A stretch of DNA of 64,000 bases from Inquilinus limosus_F (GCF_051487185.1 NZ_JAHVDK010000002.1:1-64000), one strand, 5' to 3'; shown: positions 45,397-54,935, numbered from the stretch's first letter. Notes: a model not told the origin generated them from the sequence alone. Made by a program: numbers and translations.

Positions 45397-45528
45397 CCCC
45401 CTCACCCGAAATCGCTGCGCGATTTCGACCTCTCCCCGAGGAGAGGTGTAAAGGGCCGGAGCCCTCCTTTCCCTCTCCTCGGAGAGAGGGAGGGGCCCGA
45501 CGCCGCAGGCGGCGGGAGGGTGAGGGGG
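45397..45528 (+). repeat. dispersed repeat, family B, copy 1
   Basis: It begins CCCCTCACCCG and ends GGGTGAGGGGG, with internal hairpins (AAATCGC/GCGATTT and CTCTCCCCGAGGAGAG). About 130 bases, between pdxR and pdxY. Confidence 0.8.
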
Positions 45529-45625
45529 TGACGGTGCCGCAAAGCAGCCTGTATGACACGGGAGGCCGCGCCGCCTCCGCCCATCCGACCACCAACGACC
45601 ACACCAACCGGAAAGACGCCGCCCC

Positions 45626-46498
45626 GTGACCGCCATCCTGTCGATCCAGTCCTCCGTCGCCTACGGCCATGTCGGCAACTCGGCCGCGGTGTTCCCGCTG
45701 CAGCGCCTGGGCATCGATGTCTGGCCGGTGCTGACCGTGCATTTCTCCAACCACACCGGCTACGGCAGCTTCCGCGGCCCGGTGCTGCCGGCCGACCAGA
45801 TCGCCGAGGTGCTGCGCGGCGTGGAGGAGCGCGGCGTGCTGCCGGGCTGCGACGCCGTGCTGTCGGGCTATATGGGCGACGTCTCGCTCGGCCATGTCGT
45901 GCTCGACGCCGTGGCCAAGGTGAAGGCCGCCAACCCGAAGGCGATCTATTGCTGCGACCCGGTGCTGGGCGATGTCGGCCGCGGCTTCTTCGTCCGCCCC
46001 GGCCTGCCGGAGTTCATGCGCGACCGCGCGGTGCCGCAGGCCGACATCATCACCCCGAACCAGTTCGAGCTGGAGTACCTGTCCGGCTTCAGCGGGCAGG
46101 GGCGGGAGGTCAGGACTCTGGCCGACGCGCTGGAGGCCGCCCGCATCGTGCAGGCCACCGGGCCGAAGATCGTGCTGGTCACCAGCCTGACGCGGAGCGA
46201 CGCGCCGGCGGAGGTGATCGAGATGCTGGCGGTGGCGCCGGAGGGGGCCTGGATCGTGGCGACGCCGCGGCTGCCGATCACCGTCAACGGGTCGGGCGAC
46301 ATCACCGCGGCGCTGTTCCTGGCGCATTACCTGCGCAGCGGCGACCCCGCCGCGGCGCTGGGCCGCACCGCCGGCACCGTCTATGCGGTGATGGAGGCGA
46401 CGCACCGGTCGGGCCAGCGCGAGATCCAGATCGTCGCCGCCCAGGACGCCATCGCCCATCCGCCGGAGCGGTTCGAGGTGAAGATGGTGAAGGAATAG
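45626..46498 (+). CDS. pdxY: pyridoxal kinase PdxY
   Basis: 290 residues from a GTG at 45626. Ribokinase-like fold with the PdxY N-terminus AILSIQSSVAYGHVGNSAA, the substrate-side VHFSNHTGYG, DPVLGDVGRGFFV, and the anion hole/catalytic Asp in GSGDITAALFLAH. It phosphorylates pyridoxal to PLP in the salvage pathway. It lies in the same direction as pdxR and is bracketed by two copies of repeat family B. Confidence 0.95.
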   Translation: MTAILSIQSSVAYGHVGNSAAVFPLQRLGIDVWPVLTVHFSNHTGYGSFRGPVLPADQIAEVLRGVEERGVLPGCDAVLSGYMGDVSLGHVVLDAVAKVKAANPKAIYCCDPVLGDVGRGFFVRPGLPEFMRDRAVPQADIITPNQFELEYLSGFSGQGREVRTLADALEAARIVQATGPKIVLVTSLTRSDAPAEVIEMLAVAPEGAWIVATPRLPITVNGSGDITAALFLAHYLRSGDPAAALGRTAGTVYAVMEATHRSGQREIQIVAAQDAIAHPPERFEVKMVKE

Positions 46499-46527
46499 GG
46501 CGGGGCACGGCGTCGAGGCCGGGGCCA

Positions 46528-46658
46528 CCCCCTCACCCGAAATCGCGTGCCGCGATTTCGACCTCTCCCCAAGGAGAGGTGTTTGAGCATCGCCGTCCTT
46601 TCCCTCTCCTCGGGGAGAGGGAGGCGCCCGTTGCGTCAGCAACGGGAGGGTGAGGGGG
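46528..46658 (+). repeat. dispersed repeat, family B, copy 2
   Basis: The same ends and internal hairpins as copy 1 and the same orientation; the centre differs. 30 bases after the pdxY stop. Confidence 0.8.
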
Positions 46659-46769
46659 ATGGCCGTCAAAACGCCGCTCAGTGATCGCCATCACCCGCGA
46701 CAGGCCGCTCCGCTCGTGTAGTATCGCGGGGCCGGGCGGGGGGACGCCCGGTTCTGCCGATGGGGTCCC

Positions 46770-49292
46770 ATGCCCGATATCGCCCTGGCCGTGCTGGCCA
46801 TCGCCGTCCTTCTCGTCCTGGTCGCGCTGCTGCAGCCGCTGGCGACCCGGCTGTCGCTGCCGCATTCCGTCCTGATCGCCGGGCTGGGCATCGCCCTCGG
46901 CAGCGTCGCCACCGTCACCGGCGCGATCGGCAGCGGCGGGCCGCTGTCCGAATTCGCCCATGCGGTGACCGGCGGCGAGATCCGGTCCGAGGCCATCCTG
47001 CACATCTTCCTGCCGATCCTGCTGTTCGAGGCCGGGCTGCATATGGATGTCCGGCGGATGATGGACGACCTGGCGCCGATCCTGACCCTCGCCGTCGTCG
47101 CCGTGCTGGTGTGCAGCCTGGTGGTCGGCGTGGCGCTGTGGGGCACCTCGAGCCACGGCCTCGTGCTGTGCCTGCTGCTGGGCGCCATCGTCGCCACCAC
47201 CGACCCGGCGGCGGTGATCGGCATCTTCCGCGACGCCGGCGCGCCGCGGCGCCTGACCATCCTGGTCGAGGGCGAAAGCCTGCTGAACGACGCTGCGGCC
47301 ATCACCCTCTACATCGTGCTGGTCGGGCTGCTGACCGCCGGTGCCGGCGGCCATGGCGAGGCCGATGCCGGCGGCGCGCCGCTGCTGTTCCTGCGCTTCT
47401 TCATCGGCGGCGGGCTGTTCGGCTTCATCGCCGGCCGCCTGGCCTTCATGGTGATGCGGCCCCTGAACCGCTACCCGGTGGCCGAGGTCGCCTTCACCCT
47501 GGCGCTGCCCTACATCGCCTATGTCGTGGCCGAGCGCTACCTGCACGTCTCCGGCGTGGTCGCGGTGGTGACGGTGGCGCTGGTGGTCGGCTCCACCGGC
47601 CGGGTGCGGATCTCGGCCGAGGGCTGGGAGGGGCTGGAGAAGGTGTGGGCGCTGCTGGGCTTCTGCGCCTCGACCCTGATCTTCATCTTCGCCGCAATGC
47701 TGGTGCCGGAGTTCCTGCGCGACGCCACGGTCGAGGACGGTCTCCTGCTGCTGGTGCTGGTCGCCGCCGCCTTCGTCGCCCGGGCGATCGTGCTGTGGGG
47801 GCTGCTGCCGCTGCTGACCGCGCTCAAGGTGGCGCAGCCGGTCAGCACGCCCTACCGCCTGGTGATCCTGTGGGGGGGCCTGCGCGGCGCCGTCACCCTG
47901 GCGCTGGCGCTGGCGGTCAGCGAGAACCCGCTGCTGGGCACCGAGGCGACGCATTTCGTGGTGGTGCTGGCCACCGGCTTCGTGCTGTGGACCCTCTTGG
48001 TCAACGCCACCACGCTGCGCCTCGTCATGCGCGCGCTCGGCCTCAACGCGCTGTCCGCCACCGAGCTGGCGCTGCGCGACCGCGCCCTGCACCAGGCGCG
48101 CGAGGGCATCGCCGAGCGGATCGAGGAGATCGGCGCGGAGCAGCACCTGGCGCCGGAGGTGGCGAAGGAGGCGGCCGAGGCCTATCGCAGCCGCCTCAGC
48201 GGCCTGGCCAGCCGGCCCTTCATGCTCGACCCGAAGGAACGCGAGCGCATGGGGCTGATGGCGCTGGCCAATCGCGAACGCGACCTGGTGGTCGAGCATT
48301 TCGACCAGAAGCTGATGTCGCGCCGCACCACCGCCGACCTCCTGGCCCAGGTCGGCCGGCTGCACGACGCGGCGATGACCGGCGGCCGCGCCGGCTATCT
48401 CGCCGCGGCATCCCGCAACATCGGCTTCGGCCCCGGCTTCCGCCTGGCCATCCTGCTGCAGCGCACCACCGGCTGGGAGGGGCCGCTGTCCAGCCGCATC
48501 GCCGACCGCCTCGAGATGCTGAAGGTGGCGCGGATGATGATCGAGACGCTGAAGCGCCACGCCGAGGCCGAGTTGCGCCGGCTGCTCGGCGCCGAGGTGT
48601 GGCAGTCGCTCGATGCCGTGCTGACCACGCGGCTCGACGCCATCGTCGCCGCGATCGAGGCGCTGAGGCTGCAATATCCGGACTACGAGCGGCGGATGTC
48701 CGAGCGCTTCCTGCGCTGGGCGGCGCTGCGGCTGGAATCGGCGGAGTATGACGAGCTGCGCAACCAGCAGTTCATCACCGGCGAGATCTACGAGGACCTG
48801 CAGCGCGACGTCGGCCGGCTGTACGAGACGCTGCAGCGGCGGCCGGCGCTGGACCTCGGCCTCGGCACCGCCGAGCTGGTGCGGCGCCTGCCGTTCTTCC
48901 AGGGCCTGTCGGAGGAGCGGATCGAGCAGATCTGCAAGCTCTTGAAGCCGATCTTCGCGGTGCCGGGCGAGACCATCGTCCAGGCCGGCGACCGCGGCGA
49001 CACCATGTATTTCATCTCCTCCGGCGCGGTCGAGATCGGCCGCGGCGGGCGCAAGTTCCGGCTCGGCCGCGGCGACTTCTTCGGCGAGATGGCGCTCTTG
49101 ATCAGCGGCCGCCGCACCGCCACCGTCACCGCCATCGCCTTCTGCAAGTTGCTGGCGCTGACCGCGCGCGACCTGCAGGCGCTCGCCGGCGCCCATCCCG
49201 ACCTGCGCCGCACCATCGCCGAGGTCGCCCGCGCCCGCAGCGCCGAGACGGAACGGACCATTTCGGCGCTGGGGGAGGAAGAGGCGGTGTGA
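46770..49292 (+). CDS. CPA1 Na+/H+ antiporter with C-terminal cyclic-nucleotide-binding domain
   Basis: 840 residues. The first about 420 residues are a 12-13-helix cation/proton antiporter, including the TTDPAAVIGIFRDAG segment with its Asp and LLNDAAAITLYIVL. A long helical cytosolic region (about 430-700) follows. Residues about 705-815 are a cNMP-binding beta-roll (IVQAGDRGDTMYFISSG, then GDFFGEMALL, then RTATVTA as phosphate cassette). It is like SOS1/NhaP-type regulated antiporters. It exchanges Na+ or K+ for H+ at the inner membrane, gated by cAMP or cGMP by inference. Confidence 0.92.
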   Translation: MPDIALAVLAIAVLLVLVALLQPLATRLSLPHSVLIAGLGIALGSVATVTGAIGSGGPLSEFAHAVTGGEIRSEAILHIFLPILLFEAGLHMDVRRMMDDLAPILTLAVVAVLVCSLVVGVALWGTSSHGLVLCLLLGAIVATTDPAAVIGIFRDAGAPRRLTILVEGESLLNDAAAITLYIVLVGLLTAGAGGHGEADAGGAPLLFLRFFIGGGLFGFIAGRLAFMVMRPLNRYPVAEVAFTLALPYIAYVVAERYLHVSGVVAVVTVALVVGSTGRVRISAEGWEGLEKVWALLGFCASTLIFIFAAMLVPEFLRDATVEDGLLLLVLVAAAFVARAIVLWGLLPLLTALKVAQPVSTPYRLVILWGGLRGAVTLALALAVSENPLLGTEATHFVVVLATGFVLWTLLVNATTLRLVMRALGLNALSATELALRDRALHQAREGIAERIEEIGAEQHLAPEVAKEAAEAYRSRLSGLASRPFMLDPKERERMGLMALANRERDLVVEHFDQKLMSRRTTADLLAQVGRLHDAAMTGGRAGYLAAASRNIGFGPGFRLAILLQRTTGWEGPLSSRIADRLEMLKVARMMIETLKRHAEAELRRLLGAEVWQSLDAVLTTRLDAIVAAIEALRLQYPDYERRMSERFLRWAALRLESAEYDELRNQQFITGEIYEDLQRDVGRLYETLQRRPALDLGLGTAELVRRLPFFQGLSEERIEQICKLLKPIFAVPGETIVQAGDRGDTMYFISSGAVEIGRGGRKFRLGRGDFFGEMALLISGRRTATVTAIAFCKLLALTARDLQALAGAHPDLRRTIAEVARARSAETERTISALGEEEAV

Positions 49293-49300
49293 ACCCTGGT

Positions 49301-49388
49301 CGTCATTGCGAGCGCAGCGAAGCAGTCCATGGGGCAGCAAGAGCGGAGGCGTGGATTGCTTCGTCGGCTTCGCCTCCTCGCAATGACG
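49301..49388. repeat. dispersed palindromic repeat, family A, copy 3
   Basis: CGTCATTGCGAGCGCAGCGA at the left end and CTCGCAATGACG at the right. More divergent in the middle than copies 1 and 2. Confidence 0.8.
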
Positions 49389-49465
49389 GTTCTAGGGAGC
49401 GGATGAGGACGGGGCCGATCATGGGCTCACCGGGCTGACAGCATCCGGTGGCCGCTTCTCTCTTT

Positions 49466-49491
49466 ATCATTCAATTGTTTTATTGAATGAT
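49466..49491. promoter_or_regulatory. operator-like palindrome before the MFS gene
   Basis: Perfect 10-base arms ATCATTCAAT and ATTGAATGAT around TGTTTT, 52 bases upstream of the MFS start. It is strikingly AT-rich in this GC-rich genome. The form fits a TetR- or MarR-family operator. No such regulator gene is adjacent, so the regulator would act from elsewhere. Confidence 0.6.
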
Positions 49492-49543
49492 GTGTCGACA
49501 GATGCCGGCCCGCGGGCCGGGCCCCACTCTCTGGAGACACGGA

Positions 49544-50965
49544 ATGACCGCACACCGATTGTCCGAAGACGCTGCCTCGCCGAGGACGAGGCTTGGCTTC
49601 ACCGTCCTCGCGGTGGTGCAGGGGACGCTGATCTTCACCATCGCCCTGATCATGGTGCCGCTGCCCAGGATCGCCGCGGAGTTCGCCCTGACCCCGGCGG
49701 ATCTGCTGCTGCTGCAGGTGGCCTACGGCCTGCCGTTCAGCGGTCTGCTGCTGTTCGGCGGACGGCTGGCGGACCGCTATCGCGGGCGGCGCATGTTCGC
49801 TCTGGGGCTGATCCTGTTCGGCGGCGCCTCCCTGGCCGCCGCCGCGGCGCCCGGCTTCGCGGTGCTGGTCGGGGCGCGCTTCGCCCAGGGCGTCGGCGGC
49901 GCGCTGACGGCACCCGCCGCCATGGCGGTGCTGCGCACGCTGTTCCCCGAGCCCGCGGCCTATGGAAGGGCGATGGCCGCCTGGGGCGGCGTCTCCGTGC
50001 TCGGCGCGATCCTGGGCTTCGTCGTCTCGGGAATCCTGACCACCTGGCTGTCCTGGCGCTGGATGTTCGCCGTTCCGGTCCTGGTCGCGCTGGCCGGCCT
50101 GGCGTCGACGCGCGGCCTGCTGCCGGCCGACCGGACCACCGGCGGCCGGCCGGGGCTCGACCCGGCCGGGGCGCTGCTGGCCACCGCCGGCATCGTGCTG
50201 GCGAGCTTCGGCCTGATCGCGAGCGGCGAGCAGCCCTGGAGTTCGGCCGCCGTGTGGGGGCCGCTTGTCGCCGGTGTCGCCCTGCTGGCCGCGTTCCTGG
50301 GCGTCGAGCGGATCGTCCGGGATCCGCTGCTGCCGCCGGACTTCCTGCCGAATCCCTGCCGGATCGCCGGCCTCCTTGGGATGCTGCTCGCGGCGGCCGG
50401 CTCCGCCCTGATCGAGTTCGTGCTGTCGCTGTATCTGCAGCAGGCGCGGGAGTGGAGCCCCCTCGCCACGGCGCTGGCCTTTCTGCCCTTCGCCGTCGCC
50501 CTGATGGCGGCGAACCATCTCGCCCCCGCCCTGGTCGGCCGCTTCGGCCCGGCGCGGGTGACCGTTGCGGGGCTGCTCGCCGCCGCCGCCGGGCTGGGCC
50601 TGCTCGCCGGCATCGACCGCGGGACCGACTACGCCGCGGGCCTGCTGCCCGGCATGGTCCTGCTCGCGACTGGCCTGTCGCTGATGTTCTCCGGCTCCGC
50701 CGTGCTGTCGACGATGAACGTTCCGCAGCGGCAGGCCGGCCTGGCCGGCGGAGTGATGAACACGGCGATGGAGCTGGGGCCGACGGTCGGGCTCGCCGCG
50801 CTGATGTCCATCGCCGCGACCCGGGCGGATGCCGTCGACGGCTATGCCTGGGCCTTCGGCGCGGGGGGCGCCGCCTTTCTCGCCATGGCGCTCGCGGCGG
50901 CGCCGCTGCTGTCGCGCGCGGCCTGCCGTGCTTCGCCGCAGGCGGAGCCGTCGCCGTCCTATTGA
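49544..50965 (+). CDS. MFS efflux transporter (DHA2-like)
   Basis: 473 residues from the ATG at 49544 (GGAG upstream), with about 14 membrane helices. Typical motifs are GGRLADRYRGRRMF (loop 2-3) and a 14-helix drug:H+ pattern with GGALTAPAAMAVLRTLFPEP and SWRWMFAVPVLVALAG. It probably exports a drug or metabolite from the cytosol. A strong AT-rich palindrome sits in its promoter. No membrane-fusion partner is nearby. Confidence 0.9.
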   Translation: MTAHRLSEDAASPRTRLGFTVLAVVQGTLIFTIALIMVPLPRIAAEFALTPADLLLLQVAYGLPFSGLLLFGGRLADRYRGRRMFALGLILFGGASLAAAAAPGFAVLVGARFAQGVGGALTAPAAMAVLRTLFPEPAAYGRAMAAWGGVSVLGAILGFVVSGILTTWLSWRWMFAVPVLVALAGLASTRGLLPADRTTGGRPGLDPAGALLATAGIVLASFGLIASGEQPWSSAAVWGPLVAGVALLAAFLGVERIVRDPLLPPDFLPNPCRIAGLLGMLLAAAGSALIEFVLSLYLQQAREWSPLATALAFLPFAVALMAANHLAPALVGRFGPARVTVAGLLAAAAGLGLLAGIDRGTDYAAGLLPGMVLLATGLSLMFSGSAVLSTMNVPQRQAGLAGGVMNTAMELGPTVGLAALMSIAATRADAVDGYAWAFGAGGAAFLAMALAAAPLLSRAACRASPQAEPSPSY

Positions 50966-51036
50966 GCCCTTCCGGGCGGGCGGTGCGGCGCGAGCGGTGC
51001 GATGTCCCGGCGCGCCGTCTCGGCTAGAGTGGCGGG

Positions 51037-54000
51037 ATGGCGCGATTCCTTCCCCGCCGCTGGACGGCCGGCCTCTCGGCCCTGCTCACGCTGCTGACGG
51101 CCCTGGTCGGGCTCGTCGTCGCCGCGCGGTGGCTGCTGCCCGGCTGGGTCGAGGCGGAGGCGGTCGCCCGCCTCAGGGCCGAGGGCGTGCCGGTCGAGCG
51201 GCTGACCGTGTCCAGCGTCGACCTCGGCTCGGCCGAGATCGGCGGCGTCGCGGTGGCGGACGGGCGGATCCAGATCGACCGCATCTCGCTCGGCTTCAAC
51301 CCCTGGACCCTGATCCGCGAAGGCCGGCTGTCCTCGATCGCGCTCTCCGGCGTCTCGATCCGGCTCGGCATCGACCGCTCGGGCACGCTGGACCTGCCGC
51401 GGATGGAGGTGCTGACCCGAAGCTCCGGCGAGGGCGGGGGAGGGGGGCTGACCCAGATCCCGTTCCAGACCATCTCGGTGCGCGACAGCACGATCGTGAT
51501 CGACACCCCCTGGGGCCGGATCCGCACGCCGGTCGAGGCCGAGGGCGCGGTGAACGAGATCGGCCGGCTGGTGTGGAGCGGGCGGCTGCGCCCGGCCGGC
51601 GCCGGCGGTGTCGCCCAGGCCAAGTTCGACCTGACCAACACCCCCCAAGGCCAGGTCTGGGGCGGCGTGCAGCTGGAACAGGCGACCTTCCGCTCGGATC
51701 AACTGTCGCTCGCCGGGGTCAGCGGCTGGATCGCCTATGGCGGCGAGCGCGACACCAGCGGCACAATCGAGGGCGCGCTAACGGTGTCGGAGGTCGAGCG
51801 CGGCGCCGCCCGGTTCCGCGATTTCGGCGTGCAGGGCAACGGCACGCTGCAGCGGCTGCAGCAGCTGATCGTCGGCGCCAAGATCGGCGCGGGGGATGGC
51901 AGCCTCGGCCTGCAGGTCCAGGGCTCGACGCAGGGCGAGGGCACCGATCTGGCTCTGCAGGTCGCGGCCAACAACCTGGCGGCGGTGGCGCCGGCCCTGG
52001 GCTTCGAGGGCGGCCTGACCGGCCGGGCCAACATCAACGCCTGGCTGACGGTGCGGACCCCCGGCCTGCCCAGCCTCGCCGATCTGCCGGCCCTCCTGGC
52101 CGACGGCTTCATCCGGGTCTCGACCGACGGCGTCCAGGCCGGCACCGGCGTGGCGCTGCAGACCGGGCAACTCAGCGCCACCATCGACCTGTCCGGCGGC
52201 ACCCTGACCCTGGCCGGCAGCCGGCCCTGGAAAGTGGCGGGCCACTTCGCCTCGGGCAAGCTGTCGGTCGATCTCGACTGGCTGCCGGGCGAGGGCGGGC
52301 CGCAGCGCCTCGAGCTCAGCCGCGAGGGCGACACCTGGTGGACGCGGCTGACGGGCGCGACCAAGGGCAATGTCGCCGGCTTCGACGTCGCCGGCTCGGT
52401 CGACGCCGAGCTCGGGCTGAACGATGCCGGCCAGGCCAAGGTGCGGGTGCCGGAGGCGGTGTTGGACCTCGATCCCTTCGAGGCGATCGGCCTGACCATC
52501 GACCCCGGCCCGATGACGGTGTCGGGCGAGACCACCGACACCGGCTGGACCGCGACGCTGTCGGGCAGCTCGGCCATCGGCCTGCCGGGCAAGGAGGGCG
52601 GCAACGCCATGGCGCGCGGCACGGTCCGGGTGGATACCATCGGTTCGCAGCTGACGGTGCGGCCGGTGAACGGCGAATGCCTCTTGCTGGACGTGCCGGC
52701 GCAGGACTTCACGCCGCGGCTGCGCCTGGCCGTACCGGCGGCGGCGCAGCTGTGCCCGGACGCCGAGGGCCGGCCGCTGCTGGAGACTGACCTCGAGTCC
52801 GACCGGCCGCCGCTGGTGCGCGCGGCGGTGCCGGCGCTGGCGCTGGACCTGTCGATCGGCGCCGACGCCAACCGGCTGACCGCGACCACGCCGGTGCTGG
52901 CCATCGCCCCCGCGCAGCCCGAGGGCACCTACCGCCTGACCGCGGCCGACGGGAAGCTGGCGCTGCCCGATGCCGGGCTGTCGGTCGAGGATGTCGACGC
53001 CGATGTCGCGGTCGTCCCGGGCGCGAGGATTCCGTTCGACGCCAGCCTCACCGCTGGGCGGCTGGCGATCGTGGGCGACCCGGTGGTGCCGCTGAAGGCG
53101 GAGATGCGCAGCCGGCTCGACGCCACCACCGATATACTGTCGCTGGAAGCCGAGCTGACCGATCCGCAGGGCCGGGCTCGCGCCACCGGCACCGGAAAAC
53201 ACGACCTGACGACCGGCGACGGCGGCCTCGACCTCGTGCTCGATCCGGTGCGATTCCGCCGGCGCGGGCTGCAGCCGAAGGACGTGGTCCCGGCCCTGGC
53301 CGGCACACCGCTGGCCTGCGTCGACGGCCGGCTGGAGGGTGGCGGGCAGATCGCCTGGGGCAGCGCCGAGGAGACGGCGATCGGCCTCAGGCTGCGCAAC
53401 GCCGCCTTTCGCACGCCCTGGGGCCGGGCCGAGGCGGCGACCGCCGATCTCCGGCTCGACCGGTTCTCGCCGCTGCGGCTGCCGGCGGGGCAGCGGGTCA
53501 GGATCGGCCGCTTCCTCATCGACGATGCGATGCCGCCGCTGACCGATGTCGATGCCCGCTTCGGCTGGAGCCGGTTGGGCGGCGTCGACCTGCGGCGGCT
53601 GACGCTCGACTGGACCGGGGCGAAGGTCAGGGTCGAGGGCGGCTCCGGCGGGCGCCGCGGGCGGCCCTCGGTTCTGCATATCGAGGGACTCGACCTGGCC
53701 CGCGCCGTGGCCGCGGCCAGGATCGGCGACCTCCGCGCCACCGGCACGGTCGACGGCACCATCCCGTTCCGCCTCGACCGCGACACGATCGTGGTCGAGA
53801 ACGGGTTGCTGGCGACGCGCGGCCCGGGCGAGATCCGCTACGGCGGCGCGACGGCGCCGGAGGAGATCAAGGCGGCGGCCGCCGCCGAACCGGGCATGGA
53901 CACGCTGATGACGGCGCTGCGCAACTTCCAGTACCAGTCGCTGCGGGCCACGCTGGACGGCCGCAGCGATGGCGAGGCGAATGTGCGGCTGGCGGTGCGC

Positions 54001-54168
54001 GGCTCGAACCCCGACCTCTATGGCGGCTTCCCGATCGCGCTCAACGTCAACCTGTCGGGCGCGCTGTACCCCATCGCCCGGCGCAGTTTGGCGCTGGCGC
54101 GGATCGGCGACCGGATCCGGGACTATTACGTCGAACGGCTGGGGCGCCGCACCGAGCCGCCGTGCTGA
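51037..54168 (+). CDS. ydbH: YdbH-family AsmA-like protein
   Basis: 1043 residues. One N-terminal membrane anchor (about residues 14-35, ALLTLLTALVGLVVAARWLL) precedes a very long beta-rich periplasmic region and the conserved C-terminal dicarboxylate-like YdbH block (near GLLATRGPGEIRYGG and ALRNFQYQSLRATLDG). YdbH, TamB and YhdP are partly redundant bridge-like proteins that carry phospholipid to the outer membrane. The ynbE lipoprotein gene follows after 20 bases as usual. The third gene normally found, ydbL (DUF1318), is absent. Confidence 0.9.
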   Translation: MARFLPRRWTAGLSALLTLLTALVGLVVAARWLLPGWVEAEAVARLRAEGVPVERLTVSSVDLGSAEIGGVAVADGRIQIDRISLGFNPWTLIREGRLSSIALSGVSIRLGIDRSGTLDLPRMEVLTRSSGEGGGGGLTQIPFQTISVRDSTIVIDTPWGRIRTPVEAEGAVNEIGRLVWSGRLRPAGAGGVAQAKFDLTNTPQGQVWGGVQLEQATFRSDQLSLAGVSGWIAYGGERDTSGTIEGALTVSEVERGAARFRDFGVQGNGTLQRLQQLIVGAKIGAGDGSLGLQVQGSTQGEGTDLALQVAANNLAAVAPALGFEGGLTGRANINAWLTVRTPGLPSLADLPALLADGFIRVSTDGVQAGTGVALQTGQLSATIDLSGGTLTLAGSRPWKVAGHFASGKLSVDLDWLPGEGGPQRLELSREGDTWWTRLTGATKGNVAGFDVAGSVDAELGLNDAGQAKVRVPEAVLDLDPFEAIGLTIDPGPMTVSGETTDTGWTATLSGSSAIGLPGKEGGNAMARGTVRVDTIGSQLTVRPVNGECLLLDVPAQDFTPRLRLAVPAAAQLCPDAEGRPLLETDLESDRPPLVRAAVPALALDLSIGADANRLTATTPVLAIAPAQPEGTYRLTAADGKLALPDAGLSVEDVDADVAVVPGARIPFDASLTAGRLAIVGDPVVPLKAEMRSRLDATTDILSLEAELTDPQGRARATGTGKHDLTTGDGGLDLVLDPVRFRRRGLQPKDVVPALAGTPLACVDGRLEGGGQIAWGSAEETAIGLRLRNAAFRTPWGRAEAATADLRLDRFSPLRLPAGQRVRIGRFLIDDAMPPLTDVDARFGWSRLGGVDLRRLTLDWTGAKVRVEGGSGGRRGRPSVLHIEGLDLARAVAAARIGDLRATGTVDGTIPFRLDRDTIVVENGLLATRGPGEIRYGGATAPEEIKAAAAAEPGMDTLMTALRNFQYQSLRATLDGRSDGEANVRLAVRGSNPDLYGGFPIALNVNLSGALYPIARRSLALARIGDRIRDYYVERLGRRTEPPC

Positions 54169-54188
54169 CGAGAAGAGACCGAGCCCAG

Positions 54189-54386
54189 ATGACCGACCGA
54201 TCCCGCGCCGCTTGCGCCGGCCTCTGCCTCACAGCCCTGCTCGGCGCCTGCTCGCCGGTGATCCGGGTCGAGCCGCCGGACAAGCCGATCGAGATCAACC
54301 TCAACGTCCGGGTCGAGCAGGACGTCAAGGTGCAGGTCGACCGCGAGCTGGAGAAGGTGGTCGGCAGGAACCCGGCAGAGCCGTAG
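54189..54386 (+). CDS. ynbE: YnbE-family lipoprotein
   Basis: 65 residues from the ATG at 54189. A lipoprotein signal with lipobox LGAC (Cys21) is followed by a short conserved stretch PDKPIEINLNVRVEQDVKVQVDREL. YnbE is an outer-membrane lipoprotein partner of YdbH. The 3' end of this gene is repeated at 56585-56657. Confidence 0.88.
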   Translation: MTDRSRAACAGLCLTALLGACSPVIRVEPPDKPIEINLNVRVEQDVKVQVDRELEKVVGRNPAEP

Positions 54387-54410
54387 GAGAGGCCCGCGAT
54401 CCGAGAGGCC

Positions 54411-54935
54411 TCAGGCCGCCGACGGCATTGCTTCCGGCGGGGCGAAGGTCTGGCCGTGCATGATCGCGATGCCGATGACCCGCTCGATGGCTGCCGGCGA
54501 CGGCGGGCCGGATGGCACAGGCGATGCGGCCGTGACCGGCACGCCTGCCTCGCGGAAGAAGGCTTCTAGGCCCTGGGCACAGGTGATCAACACGCGAACC
54601 GGCGCGGAACCGGGATTGCGGAAGCCGTGCATGACCCCGCCCGGAATAGTGACGGTATCGCCCGGCCCGACGTCAATCCATTCTCCGCCGCTCGCGCCTA
54701 TGCGGCAGAACTGCGCCTGGCCCTCAAGCACATAGAAGGCTTCCTGCTGCGCGTGCTGATGCAGCGGCACCCCAGCGCCCGGCGGCACAACCGCCTCGAA
54801 CAGGCTGTAGTGCCCGCCGGTTTCAGCTTCACTGATCTTCGCCTCGAGCAGAATGCCGAGAACCTCGATCGTCCCTTGCTCCCCACGAGCTGAGCGGCGG
54901 ACGTTGCCGAGCTCGCCCTCTTGCTTCTTGCTCAT
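54411..54935 (-). CDS. cupin-domain protein
   Basis: 174 residues from the ATG at 54935 (GGAGAGAG run upstream). Cupin motif 1 is VPLHQHAQQEAFYVLEGQA (His-x-His, Glu) and motif 2 PGGVMHGFRN. A C-terminal extension has a Pro/Ser-rich linker. Similar proteins occur next to LysR genes as sugar- or quinone-related enzymes of unknown substrate. It is the first gene inside a segment bracketed by duplicated ynbE ends. Confidence 0.83.
   Translation of the reverse strand: MSKKQEGELGNVRRSARGEQGTIEVLGILLEAKISEAETGGHYSLFEAVVPPGAGVPLHQHAQQEAFYVLEGQAQFCRIGASGGEWIDVGPGDTVTIPGGVMHGFRNPGSAPVRVLITCAQGLEAFFREAGVPVTAASPVPSGPPSPAAIERVIGIAIMHGQTFAPPEAMPSAA

Noticed and set aside
46533..49340. 935-codon minus-strand open frame opposite the antiporter, and similar long frames opposite katG, hutU and ydbH
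   Set aside because: These are GC-driven shadow frames rich in Arg, Gln, His and Gly without domains; the opposite strand encodes recognised families.
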